Below the pieces are notes generated by a model that saw only the letters and a program-made list of their open reading frames with translations, made no database searches and was not told the origin of the DNA. 64,000 bases of DNA from the NCBI GenBank assembly GCA_902363375.1, contig CABIZX010000001.1, forward strand, positions 1,178,001 to 1,242,000. Direction: 5' to 3'. Position 1 is the first letter of the stretch; every line of letters begins with the position of its first letter. The position numbers and the translations under genes were made by a program. This document shows positions 27,438 through 38,292 of this stretch, in pieces. The DNA comes from Clostridiaceae bacterium (GTDB taxonomy: Bacteria > Bacillota > Clostridia > Clostridiales > Clostridiaceae).

Positions 27438-27608
27438 ATGGCAAAAGCAGGAATGAGAAGACCGGATCCAAAAGACTCGCATGGTACAGAAAGCAACAAA
27501 CATAATCACTTTCCTAAAAATGAAGTTCATCCAGTACCAGAACTTCAGGGCAGAGCTAAGACTTCAGATAAGAAGGCTAATCCAATCAATTATGATGGAA
27601 AATGGTAA
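27438..27608 (+). CDS. Small hydrophilic protein (56 aa), function unknown
   Basis: ATG at 27438 with AGGAGGG 8 bases upstream opens a 56-codon frame: MAKAGMRRPDPKDSHG at the start, HNHFPKNEVHPVPELQG in the middle, INYDGKW at the end. It is rich in charged residues, proline and histidine, and lacks cysteine, a membrane helix or a signal. A terminator follows. It looks like a genuine small protein conserved in Clostridia (recollection only). The composition suggests an extended or intrinsically disordered chain. Confidence 0.7.
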   Translation: MAKAGMRRPDPKDSHGTESNKHNHFPKNEVHPVPELQGRAKTSDKKANPINYDGKW

Positions 27609-27681
27609 TGTAGAAAAGTATAGAAGTAAAATACAATAAGGTTTATGTTGTTTAAGTAAAAGCAATTACCTTAAAACCTGT

Positions 27682-27726
27682 AAGGCGATATTGTGTATTA
27701 ATACATGATATCGCTTTTGTTTTTTA
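27682..27726 (+). terminator. Terminator of the 56-aa gene
   Basis: AAGGCGATATTGTGTATT/AATACATGATATCGCTT stem (one bulge) followed by TTGTTTTTT. The remaining bases to 27931 are AT-rich and hold only the miaB promoter region. Confidence 0.8.
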
Positions 27727-27931
27727 ACATTTTAACAATGTATAAGATCTGATTAAGATACAAGTGTAGATTAATCAACATCTAGGTATAGGCTATAAAA
27801 TATTTAGCAATAGTTTGATAAATTATTAACCTAAAGTAATGAATTTAACTTTATTTATTTATTCTAGATATTATGATATAATACTAAATTGATAATTAGA
27901 AAACATAGTACTTAATGAAGGAGAATTTTTA

Positions 27932-29257
27932 ATGGATAAAAATTTAAAATACTATATAGAGACATGGGGTTGCCAGATGAATGAAGAAGATTCTGAAAAA
28001 CTATCTGGAGGATTAAAACCGTTAGGACATATAAGAACAAACTCTAAAGAAGAAGCAGATATAATAATTTTTAATACTTGCTGTGTTAGGGAAAATGCTG
28101 AGCAAAAGGTTGATGGAAATCTTGGAGCTTTAAAGAAATTAAAAAAAGAAAACCCTAATAAAGTTATTGCTGTTACAGGTTGTATGATGCAACAAGAAGG
28201 TATGGCAGATAAAATAATAGGAAAATTTCCTTATGTGGATATAATTATAGGAACTCATAATGCCTATAAATTTACAGAGTATCTTGGAAGAGTTTTAGGT
28301 GGAGAAAGACCTATAGTGGAAATTTGGGACAAAGAAGCCGATATAGTAGAAGGAGCTCCTATTGATAGAGCAAGCACTATAAAAGGCTTTGTTACAATAA
28401 TGTATGGTTGTAATAATTTCTGTACTTACTGTATAGTTCCACATGTACGTGGACGTGAAAGAAGTAGAAATTCCGCTGAAATAATAAGAGAAATAGAAAG
28501 TATGGTTAAAGAAGGGTATAAAGAGATTACTCTTCTTGGACAAAATGTTAATTCCTATGGTAAAGGACTAGAGGAAAATATTAATTTTGCAGAACTTTTA
28601 AGAAGAATAAATAAGATAGATGGAATTGAAAGAATAAGATTTATGACTTCTCATCCTAAAGATCTAAGTGATGAAGTAATTGATGTAATTGCATCTGGTG
28701 ATAAGTTATGTGAATCTATTCACTTACCAGTGCAGTCTGGATCTTCAAGAATACTTAAAAAGATGAATAGGCACTATACTAGAGAACAATACTTAGAATC
28801 AATTAAAAAAATTAAGGAGAGGATCCCTAATGTAGCTTTGACTACAGATATAATTGTAGGATTTCCAGGAGAAACAGAAGAAGACTTTGAGGATACTTTA
28901 AGTTTAGTAAGAGAAGTTGAATATGATTCTGCTTTTACTTTCTTATATTCTAGAAGAAGCGGGACTCCTGCGGACTTAATGTTTGATCAAATTGATGAAA
29001 AAGTAAAAAAAGAAAGATTTAATAGACTAGTTGAAGCCGTAAATGAAATTTCTGCTAAAAAGAATAAGCTTTATGAAGGAAAAGTGGTAGAGGTTCTTGT
29101 AGAGGGTGAAAGTAAGAGCGATAATACAAAGCTTACAGGTAGAACAAGAACTAGTAAGCTAGTTAACTTTGCTGGGAATAAAGAAAATATAGGAAAACTA
29201 GTAAATGTTAAAATTACAAAAGCAAATTCTTTCTCACTTATAGGGGAAGAAGTATAA
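27932..29257 (+). CDS. miaB: tRNA-2-methylthio-N6-dimethylallyladenosine synthase
   Basis: A 441-residue radical SAM methylthiotransferase that modifies A37 of tRNAs after MiaA has acted. The N-terminal UPF0004 domain has three cluster cysteines ([22 protein letters not shown]). The radical SAM motif is [20 protein letters not shown] near residue 155, and a TRAM domain closes the C-terminus. GAAGGAG lies 8 bases before the ATG. It heads the order miaB-mutS-mutL-miaA typical of Clostridia, though a short terminator separates it from mutS. Confidence 0.97.
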   Translation: MDKNLKYYIETWGCQMNEEDSEKLSGGLKPLGHIRTNSKEEADIIIFNTCCVRENAEQKVDGNLGALKKLKKENPNKVIAVTGCMMQQEGMADKIIGKFPYVDIIIGTHNAYKFTEYLGRVLGGERPIVEIWDKEADIVEGAPIDRASTIKGFVTIMYGCNNFCTYCIVPHVRGRERSRNSAEIIREIESMVKEGYKEITLLGQNVNSYGKGLEENINFAELLRRINKIDGIERIRFMTSHPKDLSDEVIDVIASGDKLCESIHLPVQSGSSRILKKMNRHYTREQYLESIKKIKERIPNVALTTDIIVGFPGETEEDFEDTLSLVREVEYDSAFTFLYSRRSGTPADLMFDQIDEKVKKERFNRLVEAVNEISAKKNKLYEGKVVEVLVEGESKSDNTKLTGRTRTSKLVNFAGNKENIGKLVNVKITKANSFSLIGEEV

Positions 29258-29282
29258 AAAGCGACTTTGTCGCTTTTTTTAT
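29256..29282 (+). terminator. Short hairpin terminator between miaB and mutS
   Basis: AAAAGCGA/TCGCTTTT stem with T7 tail directly after the miaB stop. Confidence 0.8.
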
Positions 29283-29308
29283 AAAATAATTATGAAGGAG
29301 AGATATGG

Positions 29309-31933
29309 ATGGCATTAACTCCAATGATGCAGCAATATTTTCAAATTAAAGATAAATATAAAGAATGTATCTTATTCTTCAGGTTAGGTGATTTCTATGA
29401 GATGTTCTTTGATGATGCAAAGATTGCATCAAAGGAGCTAGAGTTAACACTAACAGGAAGAGATTGTGGACTTGAAGAAAGAGCTCCTATGTGTGGAATT
29501 CCTTTTCATGCAGCTAAAAATTATATTGGTGCATTAATATCAAAGGGATTTAAAGTAGCCATATGTGAGCAAGTAGAAGACCCTGCAGTGGCTAAAGGCA
29601 TCGTAAAACGTGATGTAGTCAAAATTTATACTCCAGGCACATATACTGAAGGTTCTTATCTGGATGATAGTAAAAATAGCTATACTGCTAGTTTATATAT
29701 CGAGGATGATAAAAGTGCTCTAGCATTTTGTGATGTATCTACTGGAGATTTTTATATTACTGAGTTTAAATATAATATTAATATGCTGATAGATGAGTTA
29801 TGTAAATTTAACCCTCGAGAAATTATCATTAAAGAAACTTTTAAAAAAGAGATCATAGATGAAATTACTAATCGAACATCTTTTTATATATCCCACTTTC
29901 AAGATGACAATTTTAATATAACTGAAGAAGAACTTAAAGAACAATTTACAAATTTAGAAATGAGTAAGTTGTCAGAAATAGGTATTAAGGCTTGCAATGG
30001 ATTAATTAGATATATTAAAGAAACTCAAAAGGTTTCTTTAACTCATATAAATAGTATAGATATTTATGATATATGCACATATATGACCATTGATGTTAAT
30101 TCTAGGAGAAACTTGGAGCTTGTAGAAAATCTGAGGGACAAAGGGAAGAGCGGAACGCTTTTATGGGTCATTGATAAAACTAACACCTCTATGGGAGGAA
30201 GAAGAATTAGAAAATGGTTAGAAGAACCTTTGATTATTAAAGAAGATATATTAAATAGACAAGAAGCTATTGAAGAACTTACCAAAGATATAATATTAAT
30301 GGAGGATCTAAAGGAGGCTTTAAATAGTATTTATGATATTGAAAGACTAGTTGGTAAAATAAGTTCTACTGCAATAAATGCTAAAGAGCTTATAGCTTTA
30401 AAAAATTCTCTTGATAAAATTCCTAGGATTAAAGAACTTATATCTAGTCTTACTAGTCCTTTAATGAGGGATATTTATTTAAATTTAGATGAGTTAAGAG
30501 ATATTTGGAGCTTCCTTGAAAGTTCTATTATGGATGAACCATCTTTGTCTATTAAAGAAGGAAATATTATTAAAACAGGATATAATTCCTTAGTAGATGA
30601 ATTAAGAGAAAGCAAGACTAATGGGAAACTATGGCTTGCTAATCTAGAAAATGAAGAAAAAGTGGCTACAGGAATAAAATCCCTTAAGATTTCATATAAT
30701 AAAGTTTTTGGATACTACATTGAAGTTACAAAATCTAACCTTTCTTTAGTACCAGAAGGTAGATATATTCGTAAGCAAACATTATCTAATGCAGAAAGAT
30801 ATATAACTCCTGAACTTAAAGAGATGGAGGATAAGATTTTAGGGGCAGAGGAAAAATTAATAGCTCTAGAATATTCAATATTTACAGAGATTAGAGATGA
30901 ATTGGAAGAAAACATAGAAAGAATGAAGACAACAGCTAAACTAATATCTGAAATAGATTGTATTTGGGCTTTAGCTATGGTGGCTAGAGAAAATAATTAT
31001 GTTAAGCCATCAATTAATACTGAAGGTATCATAAAAATTGAAGAGGGTAGACACCCAGTGGTAGAAGTTATAACTAAAGCAAATAGCTTTATATCTAATG
31101 ATACAATCTTAGATATTCAAGATAATAGGCTTATGTTAATTACTGGACCTAACATGGCTGGTAAGTCAACATATATGAGACAGGTTGCTTTAATTACACT
31201 ACTAGCTCAAATGGGGAGTTTTGTTCCTGCTAAAGAAGCTAATATTTCTATTTGTGATAAAATATTTACTAGAATAGGAGCTTCTGACGATTTAGCTGGT
31301 GGTAAGAGTACCTTTATGGTAGAAATGTGGGAAGTATCAAATATCCTCAATAATGCTACTAATAAGAGCTTGGTACTTCTTGATGAAGTTGGGAGAGGTA
31401 CTAGTACCTATGACGGGCTTAGTATTGCTTGGGCAGTAATTGAATATATATGTGAAAATTCAAATATAAAATGTAAAACATTATTTGCTACCCATTATCA
31501 TGAATTAACGAAACTAGAAGGTGAAATCCCTGGAGTTAAAAATTATTCTATTTCAGCAAAAAAAGTTGATAATAATATTATATTTTTGCGTAAAATTATA
31601 AAGGGTGGAGCAGATGAGTCTTATGGTATAGAGGTTGCTAAGCTAGCAGGTCTTCCATCAGAAGTAATCTCTAGAGCAAGAGAGATACTAGAAAACTTAG
31701 AAGAAGGAACTCCAAAGGATATAATTAAAGAAGACAAGGCGACAGTATCATCGTCTCCAAAGAAAATGGAAGAAGCAGAAAAAGAAGTTTGCGTAACTCA
31801 TCAAATAAACTTTGAGGATATTGCTATGCAAAATTTAATTGAAGAAATTAAATCCATAGATGTACTTAATCTTACACCAATGGATGGATTTAATAAATTA
31901 TATGATCTTATAAAGAAAGCTAAGAATATATAA
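29309..31933 (+). CDS. mutS: DNA mismatch repair protein MutS
   Basis: An 874-residue MutS that recognises mismatches. The mismatch-reading F-x-E motif is in [11 protein letters not shown] near residue 30. The ATPase has Walker [14 protein letters not shown] near 617 and Walker [15 protein letters not shown] near 690, followed by THYHEL. The C-terminal tail [14 protein letters not shown] is the dimerisation part. GAAGGAGAG precedes the ATG. mutL follows after 25 bases, so the repair pair is co-transcribed. Confidence 0.98.
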   Translation: MALTPMMQQYFQIKDKYKECILFFRLGDFYEMFFDDAKIASKELELTLTGRDCGLEERAPMCGIPFHAAKNYIGALISKGFKVAICEQVEDPAVAKGIVKRDVVKIYTPGTYTEGSYLDDSKNSYTASLYIEDDKSALAFCDVSTGDFYITEFKYNINMLIDELCKFNPREIIIKETFKKEIIDEITNRTSFYISHFQDDNFNITEEELKEQFTNLEMSKLSEIGIKACNGLIRYIKETQKVSLTHINSIDIYDICTYMTIDVNSRRNLELVENLRDKGKSGTLLWVIDKTNTSMGGRRIRKWLEEPLIIKEDILNRQEAIEELTKDIILMEDLKEALNSIYDIERLVGKISSTAINAKELIALKNSLDKIPRIKELISSLTSPLMRDIYLNLDELRDIWSFLESSIMDEPSLSIKEGNIIKTGYNSLVDELRESKTNGKLWLANLENEEKVATGIKSLKISYNKVFGYYIEVTKSNLSLVPEGRYIRKQTLSNAERYITPELKEMEDKILGAEEKLIALEYSIFTEIRDELEENIERMKTTAKLISEIDCIWALAMVARENNYVKPSINTEGIIKIEEGRHPVVEVITKANSFISNDTILDIQDNRLMLITGPNMAGKSTYMRQVALITLLAQMGSFVPAKEANISICDKIFTRIGASDDLAGGKSTFMVEMWEVSNILNNATNKSLVLLDEVGRGTSTYDGLSIAWAVIEYICENSNIKCKTLFATHYHELTKLEGEIPGVKNYSISAKKVDNNIIFLRKIIKGGADESYGIEVAKLAGLPSEVISRAREILENLEEGTPKDIIKEDKATVSSSPKKMEEAEKEVCVTHQINFEDIAMQNLIEEIKSIDVLNLTPMDGFNKLYDLIKKAKNI

Positions 31934-31958
31934 AATTATTGTTTAAGGTAGGTGTGTT

Positions 31959-33812
31959 ATGAGAAGAATTAATCTATTATCGGAGAACACTGCCAATAAA
32001 ATTGCAGCAGGTGAAGTTGTAGAGAGAGCTAGTTCAGTAGTTAAGGAATTAGTTGAAAATAGCCTTGATGCAGAGAGTAAAAATATAACTATAGAAATAG
32101 AAGATAGTGGTAATAAGCTAATAAGAGTTACAGATGATGGAAGTGGGATTTACCCGGAAGATATAAAAAAAGCCTTTCTTCCCCATGGTACTAGTAAAAT
32201 AAGCTCGCTAGAAGATATTTATGATATTCAATCCTTTGGATTTCGTGGGGAAGCTCTTCCTAGCATATCTGCAGTTTCAAAAGTCAAATTAAAGTCAAGA
32301 ATGAAGGATTTTGACTACGGTAGAGAGATATATATCGAAGGTGGAAAAGTAATCTATGAGAAGGATATAGGGTGTAATTTCGGAACAGAGATTGAGGTTA
32401 AAGACTTATTTTTTAATACACCAGCAAGACAAAAATTCTTAAAGTCCCCTCAGAGAGAAAAATCTATAATAAATGATTTAGTTCTGAAGCTAGCCCTAGG
32501 AAATTACAAAACTTCTATAACTTTAATTAATGATGGAAAACAAACTCTTAGGACCTTTAATGATGATGAGCTTGATAAAACGCTTAGAGTATTATATGGA
32601 AAAGAAGTATATGAAAATGTAATTCCTATAGAAAATCACAGCGATATTTTATCTGTATATGGTTTTATAGGAAAAGAGAGTATTAGTAGAGGTAGTAGAA
32701 ATAGACAAAGTATATTTGTGAATAGACGGCTTATAAAAAGCTCTCTTATAACTGCCGCTGTAGAGAATGCATTTAAATCATTTATAATGGTAAATAAATT
32801 TCCTTTCTTTGTTATATATATTGATATATTTCCAGAATTTATAGATCCTAATGTGCATCCGACCAAAAATGAGGTTAAGTTTTTGGAAGAAAGAGTTCTA
32901 TTTAAAACTATATTTGATGGAGTTCATAATGCATTGAAAGAAAGCTTGAAGAAGAATTTTATTATTCCAGAAGAAATTGAAGAATCTACTTCTGTATATG
33001 AAAATAATCCACATAAAAGTTATGATTCATCTGAAGCAACTCAAATGGGATATTTAAATAATATTGATTATACAAGTAAAGAGAGTAATTTTAATTATAG
33101 TGATTCTAATCTTAGTAATAGTTTAAAGTATACTGAAAATGCACCTTCCTATATAAGAGAAATTCCCATAGAGAATGTAGCTGAAGTGAAGGAAGAGAAG
33201 GGGTATATAAATAAGGAGATATCAAACTCTCCTAAATTTCCTCCAATTAAGCTTATAGGTCAGTGCTTTAATAGCTACATAATTGGTGAGTATTTAGATG
33301 AAATATATTTAATTGATCAACATGCGGCCCATGAAAAAATATTATTTGAAAAATATAGAAAGAATATAGGTAATCTTAATGTGGTAAGCCAGATTTTAGC
33401 TGTACCTGTAATTATTCCTCTAACCTTTGATGAATATGCCATCTATAAGGACAATGAAGAAATATTTATAAAGGCTGGATTTGCAGTTGAAAGTTTTGGA
33501 GAAAATGATGTACTAGTGAGGGAAGTTCCGCTATTTTTAGGCAAACCTCTTATAAATAATTTATTTCATGACATTATAGATAATTTGAAATCTATGGGAA
33601 GTGGATTAACTGTAGATGTAAAATATGATAAAATAGCGTCTACTGCTTGTAAGGCAGCTGTAAAGGCTAATGATAAATTATCTGACGTTGAGATATTATC
33701 GCTTCTTGATGAATTGAGATATATAGATGAGCCATTTACGTGCCCTCATGGTAGACCTACTATAGTTAAATACTCATTAAAAGAAATAGAGAAAAGTTTT
33801 AAAAGAATTTAA
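31959..33812 (+). CDS. mutL: DNA mismatch repair protein MutL (endonuclease type)
   Basis: A 617-residue GHKL ATPase with NKIAAGEVVERASSVVKELV and ENSLDA at the start, DDGSGI, and GFRGEALPSI. The variable linker (about 330-420) leads to a C-terminal nuclease domain with DQHAAHEKILFEKY, ACKAAVKAND and the CPHGRPT metal motif, so strand nicking by MutL itself is expected, as in bacteria lacking MutH. GGTAGGTG precedes the ATG. It lies 25 bases after mutS and 18 before miaA. Confidence 0.97.
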   Translation: MRRINLLSENTANKIAAGEVVERASSVVKELVENSLDAESKNITIEIEDSGNKLIRVTDDGSGIYPEDIKKAFLPHGTSKISSLEDIYDIQSFGFRGEALPSISAVSKVKLKSRMKDFDYGREIYIEGGKVIYEKDIGCNFGTEIEVKDLFFNTPARQKFLKSPQREKSIINDLVLKLALGNYKTSITLINDGKQTLRTFNDDELDKTLRVLYGKEVYENVIPIENHSDILSVYGFIGKESISRGSRNRQSIFVNRRLIKSSLITAAVENAFKSFIMVNKFPFFVIYIDIFPEFIDPNVHPTKNEVKFLEERVLFKTIFDGVHNALKESLKKNFIIPEEIEESTSVYENNPHKSYDSSEATQMGYLNNIDYTSKESNFNYSDSNLSNSLKYTENAPSYIREIPIENVAEVKEEKGYINKEISNSPKFPPIKLIGQCFNSYIIGEYLDEIYLIDQHAAHEKILFEKYRKNIGNLNVVSQILAVPVIIPLTFDEYAIYKDNEEIFIKAGFAVESFGENDVLVREVPLFLGKPLINNLFHDIIDNLKSMGSGLTVDVKYDKIASTACKAAVKANDKLSDVEILSLLDELRYIDEPFTCPHGRPTIVKYSLKEIEKSFKRI

Positions 33813-33830
33813 TATAAAGGGGTTAAAGCT

Positions 33831-34793
33831 ATGCAAGATTTATTTATATTAGCAGGACCTACTGGGATTGGTAAGACGAAAATTTCAATTGATATTGCTA
33901 AAGAACTTGATGGGGAGATAATATCTGCCGATTCAATGCAAATATATAAAAAGATGGATATTGGATCAGCTAAGATATTACCTGAGGATATGAATGGTAT
34001 TAAGCATCATTTAATAGATTTCTTAGATCCTAGTGAAAGCTTTAGTGTAGCTGAATTTAGTAATTTAGCAAAGAAAACTATTGAAGAGATAAGCAGTGCA
34101 AATCATATTCCAATGCTAGTAGGAGGGACTGGGCTTTATATTAATTCTCTAATTTATAATTATAGCTTTGCAGAAACCAATAAAGATGAAAATTACCGAA
34201 AAGAATTAGAAGAATTAGCTTTAGAAAAAGGTGTAGAGTATGTTCACAATATGCTAAAGGACGTTGATGAGATAAGCTATGAAAAGCTATATCCTAATGA
34301 TCTTAAACGAGTAATTAGAGCATTAGAGGTATACAAAGTAACAGGAATACCTATATCTGAGTCAGCAAAAAATGATGATATTTTTAATATACCATATAGG
34401 GTTTATTACTATGTGTTAAACATGAATAGGGAGAAGCTTTATGAACGAATTAATCATCGTGTTGATTTAATGATAGAAGCAGGGCTTTTAGAAGAAGTAA
34501 AGAGCTTGGAAAAAGATGGCTATACTGTAGAAATGCAATCTATGAAGGGAATAGGTTATAAAGAGATGTTGCAATACCTCCATGGTGAAGTTTCTCAAGA
34601 AAAAGCTATAGAAAACATAAAGCAATTTAGTAGAAATTATGCTAAACGTCAGCTAACATGGTTTAGAAAAGATCCTAGAGTTAAATGGATAGACAAAGAT
34701 AATTTTTCTAATGATAATGAAGTGGCAAAGTTTATTATTAATGATTTTAAAGAGAGAAATATAAAGAATAAAGATAGTTTAATTAATGAATAA
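33831..34793 (+). CDS. miaA: tRNA dimethylallyltransferase
   Basis: A 320-residue enzyme that transfers a dimethylallyl group to A37 of tRNAs, making the substrate for MiaB encoded at 27.9 kb. The P-loop is [17 protein letters not shown], followed by [26 protein letters not shown] and, near the end, [22 protein letters not shown] precedes the ATG. It is last in the mutS-mutL-miaA unit. In many Clostridia hfq comes next; here only 97 bases separate it from a PLP enzyme gene. Confidence 0.97.
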   Translation: MQDLFILAGPTGIGKTKISIDIAKELDGEIISADSMQIYKKMDIGSAKILPEDMNGIKHHLIDFLDPSESFSVAEFSNLAKKTIEEISSANHIPMLVGGTGLYINSLIYNYSFAETNKDENYRKELEELALEKGVEYVHNMLKDVDEISYEKLYPNDLKRVIRALEVYKVTGIPISESAKNDDIFNIPYRVYYYVLNMNREKLYERINHRVDLMIEAGLLEEVKSLEKDGYTVEMQSMKGIGYKEMLQYLHGEVSQEKAIENIKQFSRNYAKRQLTWFRKDPRVKWIDKDNFSNDNEVAKFIINDFKERNIKNKDSLINE

Positions 34794-34802
34794 AAGAGTA
34801 TA

Positions 34803-34848
34803 ATAGCTATGAATATTAAGGATTTATTTGCTTAATATTCATAGCTAT
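34803..34848 (+). terminator. Strong hairpin after miaA
   Basis: Perfect 18-bp arms ATAGCTATGAATATTAAG/CTTAATATTCATAGCTAT with a 10-base loop. No T-tract follows, so it may end transcription weakly or protect the transcript. Confidence 0.55.
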
Positions 34849-34890
34849 GTTAGTATTAGAATGTCATTTTATGTTTAAGGAGCGATTTTT

Positions 34891-36174
34891 ATGATAGAAA
34901 AAACTAAAGAGTTTTTAATAAATAACTTTAAAATAAATGAAGAGGTTTTTAAGGTATCAAAACAAGCTATGGAAGATATTCAAGAACAATTTTCTATTAT
35001 GGATGATATTCGAGAATACAATCAGCTAAAAGTTTTAAGTGCACTTCAAGAGGAGAGAGTTAGTGATATGCATTTTACTAACTCTAGTGGATATGGTTAT
35101 GGGGATATTGGTAGAGATACCCTAGATAAAGTTTTTGCAAGGGTATTCAATACAGAAGCTGCTTTAGTACGTCCGCATTTTGTGAATGGAACTCATGCTA
35201 TTGGATGTGCTTTATTTGGAAATCTACGTCCAGGAGATACAATGCTTAGTGTATGTGGCTCTCCTTATGATACATTACATAATATTATAGGAATAACTAA
35301 AGATGCAAATATAGGCTCATTAAAAGAATATGGAGTAAACTATAGACAACTAGAATTGACTAATGTAAGTAAAGTTAATATTGAAGAGATGCAAAGGCTT
35401 TTAAAAGAAGATTCACATATAAAAATGGTACATATTCAAAGATCTACAGGATATGGATGGAGAAATGCATTACTAGTAGATGAGATAGGTGAGATAATAA
35501 AAGCTGCTAAAGAAATTAAGCCAGAGGTAATTTGCTTTGTTGATAACTGCTATGGTGAATTTATAGATACTGTTGAGCCAACAGATGTTGGCGCAGATCT
35601 TATAGCAGGGTCTTTAATTAAAAATATTGGAGGAGGAATTGCTCCAACAGGAGGATATATAGCAGGAAAGGAAGCTTTTGTAACTCAAGCTGCATATAGA
35701 TTAACTATTCCAGGGATTGGAGGAGAATGTGGTTCTACCTTCGGAGTAATGAGAAGTCTATATCAAGGCTTATTCTTAGCTCCTCATGTAGCTATAGAAG
35801 CTGTAAAGACAGCTATATTCTGTTCAAGAGTAATGGAACTTTTAGGTTTTGATGTATTGCCTAAGTATGATACTAAAAGAAGTGATATTATACAGGCTAT
35901 TAAATTTAATGATAAGGATAAATTAATTCAATTTTGTAAGGGAATTCAAGCTGGTTCACCAATAGATTCTTTTGTAGAATGCGAACCTTGGGCTATGCCT
36001 GGATATGAGGATGAAGTTATTATGGCTGCAGGTGCATTTATACAAGGATCATCCATAGAACTTTCTGCGGATGCTCCAATAAGAGAACCTTATATAGCTT
36101 ATCTTCAAGGGGGATTAACCTTTGATCATGGTAAGGTTGGAGTTTTAATGGCTCTATCTAGAATATTATCATAA
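34891..36174 (+). CDS. Methionine gamma-lyase family / aluminium-resistance-like PLP protein
   Basis: A 427-residue fold-type I PLP protein of the PF06838 family, often annotated as aluminium resistance protein or cystathionine beta-lyase-like. Seen: GYGYGDIGRDTLDKVFA, SGTHAIGCALF-like region (VNGTHAIG), FVDNCYGEF, and the PLP lysine in GSLIKNIGGGIAPTGGYIAG near 247. It probably acts on a sulfur-containing amino acid, but the substrate is not known. AAGGAGCG precedes the ATG. The position after miaA and before lexA is conserved in Clostridia. Confidence 0.9.
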   Translation: MIEKTKEFLINNFKINEEVFKVSKQAMEDIQEQFSIMDDIREYNQLKVLSALQEERVSDMHFTNSSGYGYGDIGRDTLDKVFARVFNTEAALVRPHFVNGTHAIGCALFGNLRPGDTMLSVCGSPYDTLHNIIGITKDANIGSLKEYGVNYRQLELTNVSKVNIEEMQRLLKEDSHIKMVHIQRSTGYGWRNALLVDEIGEIIKAAKEIKPEVICFVDNCYGEFIDTVEPTDVGADLIAGSLIKNIGGGIAPTGGYIAGKEAFVTQAAYRLTIPGIGGECGSTFGVMRSLYQGLFLAPHVAIEAVKTAIFCSRVMELLGFDVLPKYDTKRSDIIQAIKFNDKDKLIQFCKGIQAGSPIDSFVECEPWAMPGYEDEVIMAAGAFIQGSSIELSADAPIREPYIAYLQGGLTFDHGKVGVLMALSRILS

Positions 36175-36234
36175 TTATGAGTTCAATTATTTAATCAAAT
36201 GATTTAATGCCATATATGTAATAATTGAAGAAAA

Positions 36235-36267
36235 AATATTAAGAAGCTATTATAGCTTCTTAATATT
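36235..36267 (-). terminator. Terminator of lexA
   Basis: AATATTAAGAAGCT/AGCTTCTTAATATT stem with a 5-base loop, followed on the minus strand by T6. The lexA stop lies inside the stem. Confidence 0.82.
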
Positions 36268-36868
36268 TTCTGTAGATTCCGGAAAGCTTACCTAACACTT
36301 TGCAGTCATCTACAATTATTGGCTCCATAGTAGAGTTTTCAGGTTGTAATCTAACATGACCATTTTCTTTAAAGATTCTTTTTATAGTAGCTTCATTCTC
36401 TATTAGAGCAACTATAATATCACCGTTAGCTGCAACTGAGGTTTTTTCTATTATAGCTAAATCTTTATCATGTATTCCAGCTTCTATCATGCTATCGCCT
36501 TGAACTTTTAATATGAATAATTCATTGCTACTATTCACAAAATCAAGGGGAAGAGTTAGATAATCTTCTATGCTTTCTTGAGCAAGTATAGGTATACCAG
36601 CTGTAACTTTACCTATAATAGGAATATCAACCATCTCTTTTTTATTGTGAGCCTCTTGTAACAATTCTATTGCTCTTGGCTTAGTTGGATCACGTCTTAT
36701 TAGTCCCTTTTTCTCAAGCCTAGTAAGATGACCATGAACTGTAGATGTTGAGCTTAAGTTTACAGCTTCACAAATTTCTCTAACTGAAGGTGGATAGCCT
36801 TTAGCATTAACTTGATTTTTAATAAACTCATAAATTTCTAATTGTTTACTACTTTTTATGTCAATCAT
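36260..36868 (-). CDS. lexA: LexA repressor
   Basis: From the ATG at 36868 it has 202 residues (an upstream in-frame TTG at 36883 overlaps the GAGAGGTG ribosome site). The N-terminal winged helix includes [21 protein letters not shown]. The self-cleavage bond is A90-G91 in KVTAGIP. The catalytic pair is S126 (QGDSMIEAG) and K163 (ATIKRIF). It represses SOS genes until RecA filaments trigger cleavage. An SOS-box-like site overlaps the region just upstream of its promoter, consistent with autoregulation. Confidence 0.97.
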   Translation of the reverse strand: MIDIKSSKQLEIYEFIKNQVNAKGYPPSVREICEAVNLSSTSTVHGHLTRLEKKGLIRRDPTKPRAIELLQEAHNKKEMVDIPIIGKVTAGIPILAQESIEDYLTLPLDFVNSSNELFILKVQGDSMIEAGIHDKDLAIIEKTSVAANGDIIVALIENEATIKRIFKENGHVRLQPENSTMEPIIVDDCKVLGKLSGIYRKY

Positions 36869-36891
36869 GAAAACACCTCTCAATCTAGTTA

Positions 36892-36931
36892 ATTATACCA
36901 TAGAGGATGAAAAATATCAAACCTTTGTTCT
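36892..36931. promoter_or_regulatory. lexA promoter with SOS-box-like site, shared with a divergent helicase gene
   Basis: Minus strand: TTGATA (36920-36915), a 17-base spacer and TATAAT (36897-36892). Directly overlapping it, plus strand 36918-36931 reads CAAACCTTTGTTCT, one base off the GAAC-N4-GTTC core of Gram-positive LexA sites. It lies between lexA and the helicase start at 36982. Confidence 0.65.
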
Positions 36932-36981
36932 CGTCAAGGAAAATTATTCTAGAAACTTTAATAAAAACTGGAGATGAAAAA

Positions 36982-38226
36982 ATGAAAAATTTTTTAGAAT
37001 TAAATGTAAATACCAAAATAATAAATGCATTGGAATTATTAAAAATAACTAAACCAACTCCAATACAGGAGTTATCAATTACAAAAATAGCAGAAAATAA
37101 AGATATAATAATGCAAAGTGAAACAGGTAGTGGTAAAACCTTAGCATACCTACTGCCATTAATTGAAAGAATTGATTATGATAGAAGAGAAAATCAATTT
37201 ATAGTATTGGTTCCTACTCATGAATTAGCTATTCAGGTAAATGAAGTTTTAAAGGTTTTAGCAGAAAAATCAGCATTAGATATTAAATCTATTGTTATTA
37301 TGGGAGATGTAAATATCAAGAGGCAAGTTGAAAAATTAAAAGACAAACCTCAATTTGTAATAGGTTCACCTGGAAGAATTTTAGAACTTATAAAGATGAA
37401 AAAGATAAGTGCTCATACAGTTAAAACCTTAGTTATTGATGAATGTGATAAACTTCTTGACAATAATAATTTAGCTATGGTTAAGGATGTTATAAAAACT
37501 ACACTACGAGATAGACAATTAGTGATGACTTCTGCTACTTTAACTGAGGAAGCTTTAAAAATAGGAGAAAGTTTAATGAAGTCTCCAGAAGTTATAAAGT
37601 GTAATAATGATTCAACTATAAATACTAATATAGATAACTTATATATAGTTTGTGATAAAAGAGATAAGATACTTATTCTTAGAAAATTAATGGCAAGTAT
37701 AAAACCTAAGAAAGCTATTGCTTTTATAAATAAATCTGATGAGATAGAAATGTTGACATCTAAATTAAAATATCATGGATTAAAGGTAGATGGTATACAT
37801 GGTAGTTTTGTTAAAAATCAAAGACAAAAGACTATGGTGGATTTTAAATCAGAACGTATAAATTTATTAGTGTCTTCAGATTTATCAGCACGAGGACTTG
37901 ATATAGATAATGTTACCCATATTTTTAATGTAGATTTACCGGAAGATATAAATACTTATGTTCATAGAAGTGGAAGAACAGCAAGGGGAGATAATGAAGG
38001 TACAGTTATATCTATAGTCTCTCCAAAAGAAATATCTATGCTAAAGGGGTATAGTAAAAAGCTAGGATTCAAATTAAAAGAAAAAACATTATCTCATGGA
38101 AGGATAGAAGATGTATCCACTGTTGTGAAAAATTATAAAAGTAATAATAGACCTCTAGCTAAAGATGTAAAATCATCACAAAATACAAAGCATACTTATA
38201 AGAAGAGCAGAAAAGGTAAAATATAA
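36982..38226 (+). CDS. DEAD-box RNA helicase (DECD variant)
   Basis: From the ATG at 36982 (GGAG 8 bases upstream) it has 414 residues; the frame extends to 36907, but that stretch holds the lexA promoter and SOS-like site. Motifs: Q motif KPTPIQELS, Walker A SETGSGKT, PTHELA, GSPGRI, Walker B-like VIDECDKLL, TSAT, and HRSGRTARG. Motif II reads DECD instead of DEAD, a known tolerated variant. A short basic tail (about 370-414, ending KKSRKGKI) probably binds RNA. It unwinds RNA for ribosome assembly or decay. It is divergent from lexA. Confidence 0.92.
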   Translation: MKNFLELNVNTKIINALELLKITKPTPIQELSITKIAENKDIIMQSETGSGKTLAYLLPLIERIDYDRRENQFIVLVPTHELAIQVNEVLKVLAEKSALDIKSIVIMGDVNIKRQVEKLKDKPQFVIGSPGRILELIKMKKISAHTVKTLVIDECDKLLDNNNLAMVKDVIKTTLRDRQLVMTSATLTEEALKIGESLMKSPEVIKCNNDSTINTNIDNLYIVCDKRDKILILRKLMASIKPKKAIAFINKSDEIEMLTSKLKYHGLKVDGIHGSFVKNQRQKTMVDFKSERINLLVSSDLSARGLDIDNVTHIFNVDLPEDINTYVHRSGRTARGDNEGTVISIVSPKEISMLKGYSKKLGFKLKEKTLSHGRIEDVSTVVKNYKSNNRPLAKDVKSSQNTKHTYKKSRKGKI

Positions 38227-38292
38227 ATTATAAAATTAATATAAGGTATATCTGATGCATATAATTTAATAAAGTTATATCTAGGAGGATTT

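Noticed and set aside
36907..36981. Helicase start at 36907
   Set aside because: That stretch contains the lexA promoter and SOS-like site; the ATG at 36982 has a proper ribosome site and the conserved N-terminus.
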